DNA of 64,000 nt, from the NCBI GenBank assembly GCA_025267735.1, contig CM046311.1, positions 33,022,895 to 33,086,894 of the forward strand, in the 5' to 3' direction. Each line of letters begins with the position of its first letter. Within the stretch, counting starts at the first letter, position 1. A program made the position numbers and the translations under genes. A model generated the notes under the pieces. The model was not told the DNA's origin. It saw only the letters and a program-made list of their open reading frames with translations, and searched no databases. The stretch comes from Mactra quadrangularis. Taxonomy: Eukaryota; Mollusca; Bivalvia; Venerida; Mactridae. Below are positions 25,401 through 35,310 of this stretch, in pieces.

Positions 25401-28400
25401 ACATTCCTTGGGAATTTTTCATGGGGCTTTATGGGGAGTTTGGAGGATCAAACTGGGGAAAAACAGTGTTTTTTTTGTTTGGGGAAGCAGCCTGTATTTG
25501 GCTTCTGCATAGAAGAGTGTTTTGGCCCTGGTAATACTATCTGAAGAATTTTTTTGTAATTACAAATAGTCATAAAATGATATATACCAATTACTTGAAC
25601 ATACAATGTACAAAAATACTGTCAACCAGAGTTTGACACTTACTGTTTTTATCAGGGATCACTCAAGAAACCTTTATCAGATTTTCGTAGATTCCTCCTT
25701 AAAAGGCAAACATCTTGGACACAGATTTGCAGTCATTAATTGTGATATATAATTCAAAGAAACTAAATATCATGTAAGAAAAGGGGAAATTATTCAGGGA
25801 TCCTAATGGAATTCCCACCTATCAACCACAGGGATTCTGCCCTAATGGACCAATCCAAGTGCGATCTTTTTATTTGAAAAACAATACATTTACTCACAAA
25901 TATAAGCATGTGCTCTTTTGTTAACACCTTGTTTGTGGGACAAAAAGTAACTGTAAACCTTTGTTAAATATGCTAAAAGATAAGGTCATGGAAAGGATTT
26001 GCAGTCCCTAATTGTGATATATAATTCAAAGAAACTAAAAATCATGTAAGAAAAGGGGCAATCATTCAGGGATCCTGATGGAATTCCCACCTATCAACCA
26101 CAGGAATTCCTTCCTAATTGTTGGGATCCTTGAAATCCCAGAAAATTGTTAGTGTCAAACTCAGATTCAAGTTGTATGTATAATGTAAGTGAATGATCAC
26201 ACTAAAATTAAAAATCATCACTGGAAGATCAAACTCTAAATGTTGGAGAACAATATTGTGAAAAAGAAGTCTTGAGCCCTGCCCGATCCAGAAATATTTT
26301 GAAGTAAGAAGCTAAGATACAATTTTAAATGAAGAATACTATTAGTTATGCAGAAAACAAAGTAACTTAGTAAGTACCTTCGACGAAGCTTCTCCCATCT
26401 TATCAATCACATTAAGTAGCTGTGATTGCAATTCATTCTGTGAGTACCTGTGGAAAATATAAAACATAAAATATTAGACAAAATAATTCAGGTAAGCATG
26501 AATAAGAACTACTGAATAACTTTTTCAATGCTCATAGTCTAATGAAAGTCACAACTCTGAACACCCATTGTGCATATATCCCACACAACGCTTTTTCACT
26601 CTCAACCATTTTTTGTCACTCAACAAAATTGAAATATATCTCAAAATATTTACTTGATATCACACTTGTTTGATGGTGGTATAAATGTGCAGCATAAAAC
26701 ATTTATCTACATGAAAAACTATCAATAGCATCTTTATGTGTTATTTTTTTATTTTTAGACTGAGGTTTGCAAGCTAATTTGATGGTGGTGTTATTCACAG
26801 GCTGAGATAGGAGGGCTCTTTTCAAATTGCATAACATAGATGATGTAAACAGGCTACATAACATAATGATTGCAACATGAATATAATATATATGAGAAAA
26901 ATGTACATCTGATACTTGATGACGTCAGCCTACCAAACAAAGCGCTCCTCATCTTAGATCCGTTCGTTGGTGTCATGGAAACCATATGTCACTTGTATAT
27001 TAACCCCTGTTAGTCAAATTATTTAACAACATGACACTTTAGTGTAGTATTATACGATTACGGGTATCGCTTATTGTTTAAATCTTCCGGTCATAGATAA
27101 TTATCGATAATTGATATTAACCTTGCTAGACTTAGTGTCGCTGTACAGAGGTAAAGAATAACAATGGGAATTTATCTCAACGGCCGTTTACCGCTCTGCG
27201 GAGTGTCGTTCATTAGAGGTAAATCATAGTGCAAAATCGACGGGGGGAAATCTAGTATGCCGCTCGTCGGAGGTTGCCGCTCGTTAGAGGTGCCGTTAGC
27301 AGAGGTTATACTGTAGCAATATTAACTAGAATAATTCTAAATAGTAAATAGCATACACACATATGTTTCTTATTTAATGCAAAAATTGTGGCATACTTTT
27401 GCACAGAAGTATTTTTTCTGCTTTATATTCCCATAAGTAACTGAAAAGTGGTTGTACTCTCATACAGCAACTAGGATGCCACCAAGAGGAAGAAACATAA
27501 TATTTAGATCTTATTTCCTTATATATCAGGGGCCATTTACGACAGCCTCCCCTCCTGGAATTTATTTAAAATCATGCAGTTTTCCCCAAACTTTGAGTTT
27601 ACTTTGGATATTTTGTTCTCTTATCTATAAAATTGCGATAAAATTTCACCGAATGTTCTATTATTAGAAAGAAAGGCCCTAGGCCCCTTCCCCAACTACT
27701 GAAAAAAGGCACTGATATATAGTGTCACAATCACTAACCTGTTCACATTATAGGAAGAAAAATATATAAGTGGCCGGAAAACTTAGTAGCGATAGCACTT
27801 GCTTTGTATGCCAGGGGTCAGAATTCAGATGGCATACTTTTTCACCTTTAAATATATGACCAGCTTCCTAAAGATATTGCAACCTAGCGCTTTGTACCCT
27901 GGTACCCTTCTTACACCACAAGGAATCAGTATGTGAAATCAAATTGAGGTTACCAGTGGGCGCTAGCGCTAGCTAGCAATATGCTTAGGAATCTGTCTAA
28001 TAGTCTGTAGACATTTAATTGTCCTACAAACAGGACAGTATACATGTATCATGTGTCAGGAGAGGCTTACTCGGATTTATTGATTTTATTTTTTCAAGCT
28101 TTATGAATAATATAACGTACTTATGATAAAAGAACGTGTTTGTATATGCAATACGATGCTAATTTAATCAAATTAATGTAAAGATTAGCGTTTAGAGTCA
28201 AAACACATTTGTTTACAATGCAGTGTCCAATAAAATAAACAATTTTTTTGTGCGTAAAATCTTGAAGAAAAATAAAGCAAATCCATCATAAATAAACATT
28301 TTCTGATAATTCAATTGTCAGCATTTAATATATATAAAATAACAAACAATAGGTTTGTTGTTTCATAAATGTCGAAATGTCAAAAAAAATAGAGATGTCA

Positions 28401-28503
28401 AAATGATTCACCCAGCAGCATTTCTTCTAGCCGGCAACACTTTGTTGTCCAACTTCGTGATCGTATCAGAAAGCAAGTGATTTATGCTAAAACTAAAATC
28501 CAT
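13264..28503 (-). CDS. ATAT1: Alpha-tubulin N-acetyltransferase (10 coding exons, 463 aa)
   Basis: The enzyme transfers acetyl from acetyl-CoA to Lys40 of alpha-tubulin in the microtubule lumen. Joining 28503-28412, 26447-26378, 21843-21752, 20708-20537, 19847-19700, 18424-18368, 16746-16538, 15610-15528, 14224-13901 and 13408-13264 gives 1392 nt in one frame, 463 codons plus TGA, with GT/AG at every junction. The GNAT core spans about residues 1-190: N-terminus MDFSFSINHLL, KAQ (Q56), VVGILKIGRKKLFV, the cofactor loop QRMGCGRKLF, catalytic C117 in PMCVLDFY, D154 in HLAIDKPS, and PQVNNFVVFEGFF. These match family residues Q58, C120 and D157 of the human enzyme. The tail is Ser/Pro/Asn-rich and ends with PSWTVFDGSN, like the conserved SWTV motif. 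It looks intact. It lies in the spacer of the inverted duplication and its introns are full of mobile elements. Confidence 0.95.
13454..13605 (+). mobile_element. Decayed tRNA-derived SINE in ATAT1 intron 9
   Basis: Shares GGAGCA, CACTGCTAATTTCCTTG and the CCAGGTCTAAATGGGTACC body of the SINEs at 14577 and 38594; the tRNA head is badly mutated. Confidence 0.6.
13901..14224 (-). CDS. ATAT1: ATAT1 coding exon 9
   Basis: Codes residues 308-415, Asn/Ser/Arg-rich (QETRSLSANQ to SAYENPI). The acceptor is CTCTAG|GCAG; the nearer CAG would break the frame. Donor AAG|GTAAAT. Confidence 0.88.
14577..14830 (+). mobile_element. tRNA-derived SINE in ATAT1 intron 8
   Basis: Head GGAGCAGTGGTCCAGCAGTA (A-box region), B box GGTTCGAATCCC near 14629, then GGGGCACTGCTAATTTCC and AATGGGTAACTG. 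It has an RNA polymerase III promoter layout but is not a functional tRNA (no cloverleaf 3' half). Confidence 0.8.
15110..15212 (+). mobile_element. Partial hAT-like MITE in ATAT1 intron 8
   Basis: Carries the right half of the 8132/40551 family: GCGGAGGCACAATGAATC, GTATCGCGATA, and the terminus ATCGTGACAGCCCTA. Confidence 0.7.
15528..15610 (-). CDS. ATAT1: ATAT1 coding exon 8
   Basis: Codes residues 281-307 (VDHERNGTLPVEYERHG..). Acceptor ATTACAG, donor GA|GTAAGA, in phase with both neighbours. Confidence 0.88.
16538..16746 (-). CDS. ATAT1: ATAT1 coding exon 7
   Basis: Codes residues 211-280, Pro/Ser/Asn-rich and presumably disordered (PVDDGYQQPSS, GRPPLPPTSQ, NGRNSRNV). Acceptor TTTACAG, donor GTT|GTAAGT. 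Confidence 0.88.
16820..17585. repeat. Tandem block of about 170-190 bp units (AAGGGCCATAATCCAGTC family)
   Basis: Phrases such as GGGCCATAATCCA, GAGTTATG and TTGGTATTTGACCT recur about four times (16850, 17000, 17190, 17360), ending GCCGAGTAGGATAGCCCG. A further partial unit is at 21200-21400. It lies in ATAT1 intron 6. Confidence 0.75.
18071..18338 (+). mobile_element. Short dispersed element, copy 2
   Basis: Near-identical to 1343-1590 (ACAAGTAAATCTGTGAGC ... GCGGGGGTATAAT). It lies in ATAT1 intron 6, about 30 bases from the donor of exon 6. Confidence 0.75.
18368..18424 (-). CDS. ATAT1: ATAT1 coding exon 6
   Basis: Short exon for residues 192-210 (DYVQKKRVGYGRQHVGNNR), a basic linker. 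Acceptor TTGCAG|ATTATG was chosen over the downstream TACAG because only it fits both phases. Confidence 0.85.
18495..18620 (+). mobile_element. Decayed tRNA-like SINE
   Basis: Has an A-box-like GTGTGGCTGAGCAG and a B-box-like GGTTTCAAACCC, followed by TTCTTGTGCAAGAAACTTG as in the other SINE bodies. Confidence 0.45.
18740..19144 (+). mobile_element. 405-bp TIR element (CAATCT ... AGATTG), copy 1
   Basis: The ends are CAATCTCCGTAAACAG and ATCAGATTG. The flanks GCAGGGATG (18731-18739) and GCAGGAATG (19145-19153) are a 9-base near-perfect target duplication. Other copies are at 20117-20519 and 41752-42149, with a partial one near 26750-26900. No ORF. Confidence 0.8.
19700..19847 (-). CDS. ATAT1: ATAT1 coding exon 5 (catalytic Asp)
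   Basis: Codes residues 143-191 with RPCHLAIDKPSYKF (D154) and EIPQVNNFVVFEGFF, the end of the GNAT fold. Acceptor GTTACAG, donor CAG|GTAAGT. Confidence 0.96.
20117..20519 (+). mobile_element. 405-bp TIR element, copy 2
   Basis: Same interior as 18740-19144 (GATATCCTGTAGAGC, GCTAATTTAAC, GCCAGATCTAAATT) with ends CAATTTCTGTAAACAG and ATCAGATTG. It is in ATAT1 intron 4, adjacent to the exon 4 donor. Confidence 0.8.
20537..20708 (-). CDS. ATAT1: ATAT1 coding exon 4 (acetyl-CoA site, catalytic Cys)
   Basis: Codes residues 85-142: GRGSVVGILKIG, C117 in MEPMCVLDFYVHES, and QRMGCGRKLFDFMLE. Donor GAG|GTGAGA. A 403-bp mobile element ends only 17 bases downstream of the exon end (20519). Confidence 0.97.
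20793..21075 (+). repeat. 280-bp dispersed repeat, copy 1
   Basis: Starts GGAGCGGATCCAGCATTTTT and includes AAAAATTGCTTCAGGCTA and GGACAGGTACATTTTGGAA. Direct relative at 28741-29020. Confidence 0.75.
21752..21843 (-). CDS. ATAT1: ATAT1 coding exon 3
   Basis: Codes residues 55-84 with AQGL (Q56, equivalent to the conserved Gln58) and DHILYVMKDAAGN. Acceptor TTTTCAAG, donor GG|GTAAGT. Confidence 0.92.
22874..24212. mobile_element. 1.34-kb TA-flanked TIR element, copy 1 (ATAT1 intron 2)
   Basis: Termini CTGTATAGCGGGATATTTCT and ATAATACCCGCTATACAG, flanked by TA on both sides (22872-22873, 24213-24214). The inner parts are CGGGGCAAAAATT and AAACCCCCGCAG. The second copy, inverted, is 39092-40442. 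No transposase is readable. A TA target suggests a Tc1/mariner-type or related movement. Confidence 0.85.
24535..24706. mobile_element. 170-bp MITE (AAAGTTCCGCTA ... TAGCGGAACTTT)
   Basis: The inverted ends are AATAAAGTTCCGCTACTCAG and CTTAATAGCGGAACTTTACT, flanked by TA-containing DNA. Confidence 0.7.
25015..25305 (-). mobile_element. tRNA-derived SINE with AAATCCAATAAATAAA tail
   Basis: On the minus strand the head GTCAGTAGCGCAATTGG and B box GGGTTCAAATCCC precede a body ending ACGGCGTTAAATCCAATA and (AAAT)n. The 3' tail resembles that of the LINE at 49789-50815. Confidence 0.82.
25690..26115 (+). repeat. Internally duplicated repeat; middle part recurs at 33321-33477
   Basis: 25735-25860 and 25995-26120 are near-identical (ATATATAATTCAAAGAAACT; GGAATTCCCACCTATCAACC). 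Between them, 25850-25990 (ATAAGCATGTGCTCTTTTGT; GGGACAAAAAGTAACTGTAA) recurs at 33321-33477. Located in ATAT1 intron 2. Confidence 0.75.
26378..26447 (-). CDS. ATAT1: ATAT1 coding exon 2
   Basis: Codes residues 31-54, including YSQNELQSQLLNVIDKMGEA. Acceptor TTCCACAG, donor AAG|GTACTT. Confidence 0.92.
26750..26900 (+). mobile_element. Partial 405-bp TIR element
   Basis: Contains only the middle of the family (TTTTTAGACTGAGGTTTGCA; ATAGATGATGTAAACAGG), about 300 bases beyond ATAT1 exon 2, in intron 1. Confidence 0.6.
27170..27316. mobile_element. Possible Tigger/pogo-type transposon end
   Basis: The stretch has repeated GCCG/AGAGGT motifs and ends GCAGAGGTTATACTGTAG; reversed, this is CTACAGTATAACCTCTGC, like CAGTATAACCTC-type pogo termini. 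The other end was not found. Confidence 0.35.
28412..28503 (-). CDS. ATAT1: ATAT1 coding exon 1
   Basis: The ATG is at 28503-28501. It codes residues 1-30, beginning MDFSFSINHLL and ending PARRNAA, aligned with the family N-terminus MEFPFDVDALF...RR. Donor GG|GTGAATC, phase 2. This start is chosen because it matches the known first residues of the family. Confidence 0.88.
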
Positions 28504-28740
28504 TGTCTATGTTTTTAGTAAATATCACAACATTTCAATGACTAAGGTAGAAAACATCGTCACAAATTCATCAACATTTTTAATGTTTGACTTCTCCATG
28601 CAAACAAACAAGTATCGCAGTAAATGAATTACTAAACCGCTTACGAATGTAACGACATTGGCGTTGTCGTCTCACTCAAGGTTAGACCCCTATAAATTAC
28701 AAGTGGAACAGAACTGAACAGAACTTTATTTACGTTCCAG

Positions 28741-29020
28741 GGACGGGTCTAGGTTTTCTTTCTAGGAGCGTCCGAACTTTTTCTAGGGGGGTCCAAACCT
28801 TCGAACCACTACCACATTATACACATTTTGCAGAAAAATGCAACATATTTTAAAATAATAAAAACTTCAGAACCATTAAATCTATGTTACGCACCGAGAA
28901 AAATTGCTTCATGCTATTTAAAAATGACTAACAGTCAAGAAATACACTAATGGACAGGTACATTTTTGAAATTTCAGAGAGGGGTCCGGACCCTCTGTCT
29001 CCCTTCGCTAGAACCTCTAA
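28741..29020 (+). repeat. 280-bp dispersed repeat, copy 2
   Basis: Matches 20793-21075 (GGGTCTAGG..., GTCCAAACCTTCG, AAATTGCTTCATGCTA, GGACAGGTACATTTTTGAA). It lies about 240 bases 5' of the ATAT1 start codon, so it may sit in or near its promoter. Confidence 0.75.
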
Positions 29021-29488
29021 TGCATTCACAACATACATAAATAACAATATGTAAGAAATTAAAGTACATTCTGTACAAAAACGGTCTGACTGACCTTTGT
29101 ACGGAGACGACGAGCATTATGGGTAAAACTGTTTATTTACCTGAAAATACTTGGCAATGTTTACATTCTTATAATTCCCCCCTTCAAGTATAGACAAACT
29201 AGTTCCCAGAACGTTCGACCCTCTTTTTTAAAAATATCGCAAAACTGGTTGTGAACGAGCTAGAACGTGCAGTTTAAGTCGGAAAATGTCAGCTATACGA
29301 TCTTAGTTCGTTCAGTACTATTTCCCGATAAGTGCATTTCGTTTTTATCCCGTATGTAGTCCGTTTGTATCGGGATCAGATCGGGTAAAATTGCACGTTC
29401 TCGTCACGAGACACCGTCTCCAACTAGTCCAAACTTGTCCGTAGTTCACGCACAGACTGAACTCTATCTAATTACGTCCATAGTGCGT

Positions 29489-29938
29489 TTAAATGTACAA
29501 ACAAAATATAAAGTCCTGAACCTGTTGGCAACACGTTAACACACAGTTCGTAAAGTTCGAATCAGGTTCTCGAAACGTTCTACTCGTTTTTAGTAAGTTC
29601 ATTGGGTTCATATGCAGTTTGTACAACGCAATAACGTCTATTGTACGATCTGGCAAGTTTTGGTATAAATACAGACCATTTCTCACCAAGAGATGGGTGT
29701 ATGTCTTAGTTTTTCTTCTTTTTGGCTTCTGACTCTGCCCCACACCTTCTCCGGAAACCTGACTGTCTGAGTCATTAGATGGAGCAGGAAATACAACAGC
29801 CTCATTTTCATTGACTGGCTCAGGAGGCTCAGAATCATGTGGCTTAACTTGAAGCTGGTCTTTAAGAGCTTCATGTAAGCAGGTGAATTTGGATCGTTTG
29901 GAAGCGATTGTCTTAACACGCGCCGTCTGTCTGGTCAA
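29489..29938 (-). CDS. Unrecognised 149-aa element-borne reading frame
   Basis: This open frame lies inside the Harbinger-like element. It is basic at the N-terminus (MTRQTARVKTIASKRSK), then has an acidic Pro/Glu stretch (SEPPEPVNENEAVVFPAPS), a KPKRRKTKTYTH segment resembling a nuclear localisation signal, and a tail formed from the subterminal repeat. The other two copies carry the same EPPEPVNEN and KKTKTYTH segments but with stops or frameshifts. Harbinger elements usually carry a Myb-like DNA-binding protein beside the transposase; I see no clear Myb tryptophans, so the function is open. It may be a decayed or chance frame conserved through repeat homology. Confidence 0.4.
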   Translation of the reverse strand: MTRQTARVKTIASKRSKFTCLHEALKDQLQVKPHDSEPPEPVNENEAVVFPAPSNDSDSQVSGEGVGQSQKPKRRKTKTYTHLLVRNGLYLYQNLPDRTIDVIALYKLHMNPMNLLKTSRTFREPDSNFTNCVLTCCQQVQDFIFCLYI

Positions 29939-30790
29939 GTTCTGCTCTTTTTTGAGGCATGAGGGTCACAGTGGTGCTTTAAGAACGAGATAAAAACGTA
30001 CTTAAAACGAGTGGAACTGTCTTAAAATGAGGATGGTCAATAGTAAAGGAACTCAAAAGAACTAGTAATGAACGGGTTAAAACTACGATCCCCTCGCAGA
30101 TCAGTGAATACATTACATTCACACGCTGCCTTAAAACGTCTCGATTTATGATATTGACCTTTACTATGAACCTTTGAACGACCAATGCAAGCTTATCAAA
30201 TTCCAGTTTAGCTGAATAAAAACTTAATACGCATTTTCATTGGTTGAACGGGTAAACATTGACTTATATGGTATGATCATACTAGTGAGGAATGCAACCT
30301 CGTATGACGTAATATATAGCGAGGCTACAATTTGTATTAAGTTCAATAAGTTGCTCTATGTTTACAGTTAAAAGATCAGAGATACTCGTTTAAAAAGGTC
30401 AAAATTTACTTTTATTTTTGTTAATTTTCCATTATCTAACTAATGCAAAACTGTCCAACATCTTTGCATTTCGACATTTTCAAATTACAGGCGTGAGAAA
30501 CTTTGCATCCATTTTTAAAAAATCACGTGACAGACATGCGATTTAGATGTTTATGTGTCTCTGTCTAAAAATAAAAATATCAGTTTGTATGTAGTATTTT
30601 AGCAGAGGGAGAAAGTTTAGCGAGTGAATCTTTCGAACCGATTGATCAATTGGAGAGTAGTTAAAACTGACTACGAACGGGTTTGGACTAGTTGGAGACA
30701 GTGTGTCGTAACGAGAACAAGCAATTTTACCCGATCTGATCCCGTTACAAACGGACTACAGACGGGATAAAAACGAAATGCACGTATCTG

Positions 30791-33302
30791 GAATTAAACC
30801 ACAGCTGTGACGTCATTCCATTGTATTCACAGTACCGTATATCTAATAATGTACAGGAAGCCGTCCAATATTAAGATTACTCGTACAATATCTGATGCAT
30901 TAGGACAATATCTAACGTGTAAGTCTAATATTGTACTACACGCTAGATATTGTTCCAACACATCAGATAATGTACGCATAACCTTAATAGTGAACGATTA
31001 CCTGTTCAATGAAAAAAACAAACGAACGAGTGAAGTTATTTATTGATTCATTTATAGAACAAAAATTGACAAATAAAATCAAAATTGTAAATTCTGTACT
31101 CATTGTCCTTCGAAATGAAGACGTTAATAATAATAATGTTATTCCTGTTCACATTTAGTCGACGTGGCACTGTCGTTCTGAAAATAAAAAGAAATAAAAA
31201 GATATGTTTAAGTATAGCAAATACTAAAACCCAAAGTAGATTTTAAGCACATTTTAACTCATACTCTGCCAAAAACTGTTAACCATTTCTTGCGTAAGGT
31301 TAATAAGATAAAAAAAGAGCGTTCTTTAGAATTAGTTGCAGAACGGAACATGTCATACGTCATCAACGTAAAGAAGATTTATTTTAGATAAAAGTGACTG
31401 TGCATTTAGCATGCTGTGACCTTGGCGTCCAGTGAGTGTTTTATTGAGCAATGGCACAGGCAATATTACAACAGAAATAATATATTCATGCACTGGTCAA
31501 CATATATAGACTTTGAAAATATTTCATTAACACTCAGCGTAACCAAAATGATATACCGGTAGAAACATCGCTAGAACTATATTTATTTGAAAAATATGAC
31601 CAATAGACAATATCAAATACAAAAGGTACAGATTTTAATTAAAAATTAGATCTTATGCACAACGGCCTCTCTCCGTGATCAAATAATCATAGGTTTGAGC
31701 CTTGAAGCGACTATAGATTAGAATGAAAAAAGAAGGGCAGACATTATGCTTACGAAAGATGTATGTAATATACATATATCATTAACTGGGACTTGGAACG
31801 TTTTGTCAGTGAAACATTTTTACGGGGTATTTGGTGCACACAGGGCTCAGGTTCAGGTCTCCATGTGACCATTGTTTACATAATATATTTTGCAAATATA
31901 AACTTACCAATGACCTGTTGCTCCAATATAAGCTTCTTATCAAGCTTATAAGAAATCAGAATTGTTTTTCAGGCTGTGACTAACATCGCTTCTTAGACAT
32001 GACTGGAATCAGTTGATAATCCACGTTTTCTATGCATGTCAAGCGTTGTAATGTATATATATCCAACAGAAAGATTTCCGAAGTTTATCCATGAGAAAAA
32101 TACACTTTAATTCCAGTGATCAATTATGTCTATCAAAAATTGTTACACTTGTATAATGTACCCAACTAAATGAAGAACAGAAACGAAATGAAAAACTACA
32201 GTCATAACTACACAAAAGTTTACATGTGAAAAGATCTGCACGAAAATCTCGCGAACAGAAAATTCATTAAATTGTCGGACTTACGGGGCACCATACGGGA
32301 AACAATAAATAGTTTCTATATTTATTTAAATTCTATAAATAAATGATTTAAAAGTACAATTTTTAAATCGTTATTTGTATAGGTGTAAGTTATAATTGAG
32401 TTTGTATCATAATAATAATAATCTGTAGGTAAGCTGTGGTTTAAGGTTCATGTAAAGTCAAGGTTTGCTAAAGAATAGTAAAACAGAAATAGCTCTAATT
32501 CTGTCATATTTCCACCAACAGTATTGTTTTATACATCAAAATGTTTCTTATGAAACATACAAAGTGATGCTGGTCATCAATTACGATAAAAATATTTAGC
32601 AAAAGATGTATTTGCAAAATTGATGCTGCATAAATAAAAATACTAAATTACATTAAAATTTTCTTACAACAAAATTTAACATTAATTCCTTTACAGAACC
32701 TTATAGTACATATTCCAATGAAGGTACTGCAATATTTATAACCTCAATAAATATTAAAACAAAACTAAGGCAATTGAAAAACTAAAGTGAAAGTAGAAAC
32801 AGGGTCGTGAAAACCCATTACACTTGTATCTGTCAAAACGTTTTTCATATACCTTAGTTTTGTTTTAACATTTATTTAGGTTTTAAATATTGGAGTACCT
32901 TCATTGGAATATGAACTATAATGTTCTATAAATGATTTAATGTTAAATTAGTTCGTAAAAAATTGTTAATGTCTTTTAGTATTTTCAGTTTTACAGCATC
33001 AATTTTGCAAATACATCTTTCGGTAAACGTTTTTATCTGAATTAATTACCAGCATCACATTGTATGTTTCATAAGGAACATTTTGATGTATAATTCACTG
33101 CTCTTGATGGTAGTATGAAAGAGTTATAGCATTTTTCATTTTACTATTTTTAATGCTAACAAAGACTTTACTTGAACCTTAAGTAAGATATACCCCTCGA
33201 GCTGCCCAATATGTTAGACATTGGATACGCTTCGGCGCTAACGCGCCTCAGCTATCCAATATCTAACATATTGTACAGCTCTCGTGGTATATCCCTTACC
33301 TA
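30791..33302. mobile_element. Foldback-type insertion of about 2.5 kb
   Basis: It interrupts the Harbinger-like copy between GCACGTATCTGG and TAGTTCTGAACG. It holds a long palindrome (arms about 32427-32780 and 32850-33195) and a second tight hairpin at 33184-33299. It starts with CACAGCTGTGACGTCATTCC and many CTAATATTGTAC-like inverted pairs at 30840-30990. No coding function is readable. Confidence 0.65.
33184..33299. repeat. Hairpin, arms about 55 bp with 4-base loop
   Basis: Arm 33184-33238 (CAATATGTTAGACATTGGAT; CGGCGC) pairs with 33243-33299 (GCGCC; ATCCAATATCTAACATATTG) around the loop TAAC. Confidence 0.9.
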
Positions 33303-33320
33303 GTTCTGAACGAACTATGA

Positions 33321-33477
33321 AGGACCATTCCGAGGGGGACTTTTTTTATTTGAATAACAATACTTTTACCCACAAATATAAGCATGTGCTCTTTTGTTAA
33401 CATTTTGTTTGTGGGACAAAAAGTAACTGTAAACCTTTGTTAAATATGCTGATAGGTAGTCATGGAAAGGTCCATTA
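33321..33477 (+). repeat. 157-bp insertion related to 25850-25990
   Basis: It contains ATAAGCATGTGCTCTTTTGT and GTGGGACAAAAAGTAACTGT and splits the Harbinger-like element between ACGAACTATGA and CCGCCGACTTATACGG. Confidence 0.75.
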
Positions 33478-33580
33478 TCCGCCGACTTATACGGCACGTT
33501 TTAGCTCGTTCACAACCAGTTTCGCGATATTTTACGACGGGGTTGAACGTTAATGGAACTAGTTTGGTGAACTGGGGCTT

Positions 33581-35065
33581 TTAATAAAAGAAAAAAAGTG
33601 TTGTGAAATAAATTTTGGAAGGTGACGACAAAAAAGATTAAAAGGTATTTTCTGGATCAATAAAGAAATTTGGATAGCCAAAATATTTACAATTTCATCA
33701 TTTTAGTGGTTTGCAAAGTAGTAAGTACTGAAATTCACTGAAGACTAGTCCGTCATTACAAATATTGCAATCTGTCATCGTAAGATGTCCCGTCGGAACG
33801 TCCTACCTCAATCGGTAAAAAAAGTGATTCGTTATTCTAAATTTAAGAGATGATTTTAACGTTATCTGCATACAGTTGTTTCTGGTCAACCAACCATTTA
33901 TATAATAATACAATGTATTTTAGCAACTTTAAACAATTATAAAGGGGAAAAAATGCACTAATCAGCTATTCTCTAGAAATTAATACCATTTTGAAAAATT
34001 CGTGTCTCCTGGTTGCATGTACAATGTATACGACTACTTACACGACGTGAAACAATACTAGTTGATATAATCAATTTGAAAGTTTAACTTAGATTGTTGT
34101 TGCTATATTGATACACGAGAAACATCGAAAACTTACGCCTTTTGCCAAAATTTGCTGAGCAAAAACTTCAATAAGTAGAAAAATGTCTTGTCTCCAGCTC
34201 AAATTTTATTTGATAGGTGATGTCAACTAAATACTATCACTGTTAAGATATTCAATACTTCTTATGAAACTGCAAATAATTACTTTTAAGTCATTAGTCT
34301 TTTATTTGATGAATCGATTTTGAAATCTGCGGACGTATACACGTGTCTCTGATTTACTAGACAGTCATAAAAGTAGTTCTGTGGTCAAATATATATTACC
34401 TTTCGTATATCATGTATATATCCTGTTTATATACATATGTACATTTTTCTTCTTTTTATACTAAGTGTTTTTAATTGTGCATGCTCTTCTTATATATTTC
34501 ATATCGTATATACGTTATTTGTTCTTGGTGATGAACATATTGCTTATGCCAATAAAGTATTTTGACTTGAATTGACTATGTCATCTGACTGACTCGCGAC
34601 TTGTATTGATAAGCGTGTGTTAGGGGTGTTGTCAAGTCTCGTTAATACACTAAGCAGTATACATAGTGATAAATCTAGTGTTATGCTGGGTAGAATAATC
34701 ACCTGCATACTTTGCCCTGTTGATACGCATTTGGATCTAACGTGTAAGGAGTAATCTTTTGTATGAATTTTTCAGGCTTTAACATTAACGAAAGTCTTCT
34801 GTATTTCAATACATTTTTAAGTAAAGGGGTTACTTTGTAGTTCCCGAATTTCGTCCCATGGTCATGTTTAATAACTTTTCGATATGAAATTTGAAATACT
34901 GCTGATACACCTTGTATTGACTATGTATTTATTAAGTGTCGCCATCAGCTAAAATAAAGATTCTCATAAAGTGTAACAGTATCCAAACGTTGCAAGTTAT
35001 CCATTTTTTTTGCAATGAACTTATACCATATGGTCATGTGACTTTTTATCATTCTTTTACTAATC
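33581..35065. other. Stretch without recognised gene or repeat
   Basis: Plain AT-rich sequence; I see no exon with splice borders or protein-like composition. Confidence 0.5.
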
Positions 35066-35069
35066 TGTA

Positions 35070-35310
35070 GTCCTTTTCACAAAAATTCTTACGAAAATTT
35101 TTTTCGTAAGTCAGTTTCATATAATAAGCATTTCAAAGCCATACGGGTTATAGCATGATTATGATATAATATTCAAAATTTATACAATATTCTACACAAT
35201 TCCAAAATATTTGGAATTGATAAGCCAAAAAATGAGCGTGTTATTAATGTTTATAGCTTTTGACTTACGAAGATTATTTTCGTAAGAATTTTTGTGAAAA
35301 GCACCACTGA
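35070..35310. mobile_element. MITE related to 9205-9450
   Basis: TCACAAAAATTCTTACGAAA at one end and TTTCGTAAGAATTTTTGTGA followed by AAAGCACCACT at the other. The interior CAATATTCTACACAATTCC matches 9310-9345 in reverse. Confidence 0.75.

Larger units (their letters stand above)
29184..33580. mobile_element. Harbinger-like element, interrupted copy (GAACG/CGTTC-rich)
   Basis: Starts near ACAAACTAGTTCCCAGAACG and ends AACTAGTTTGGTGAACTGGG, matching the inverted ends of the copies at 42712 and 44222. It is broken by two insertions, at about 30791-33302 and 33321-33477; host phrases resume on each side (TGAACGAACTATGA, GCCGACTTATACGGCACG). Dense GTTC/GAAC motifs fill both subterminal regions. 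Confidence 0.7.
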
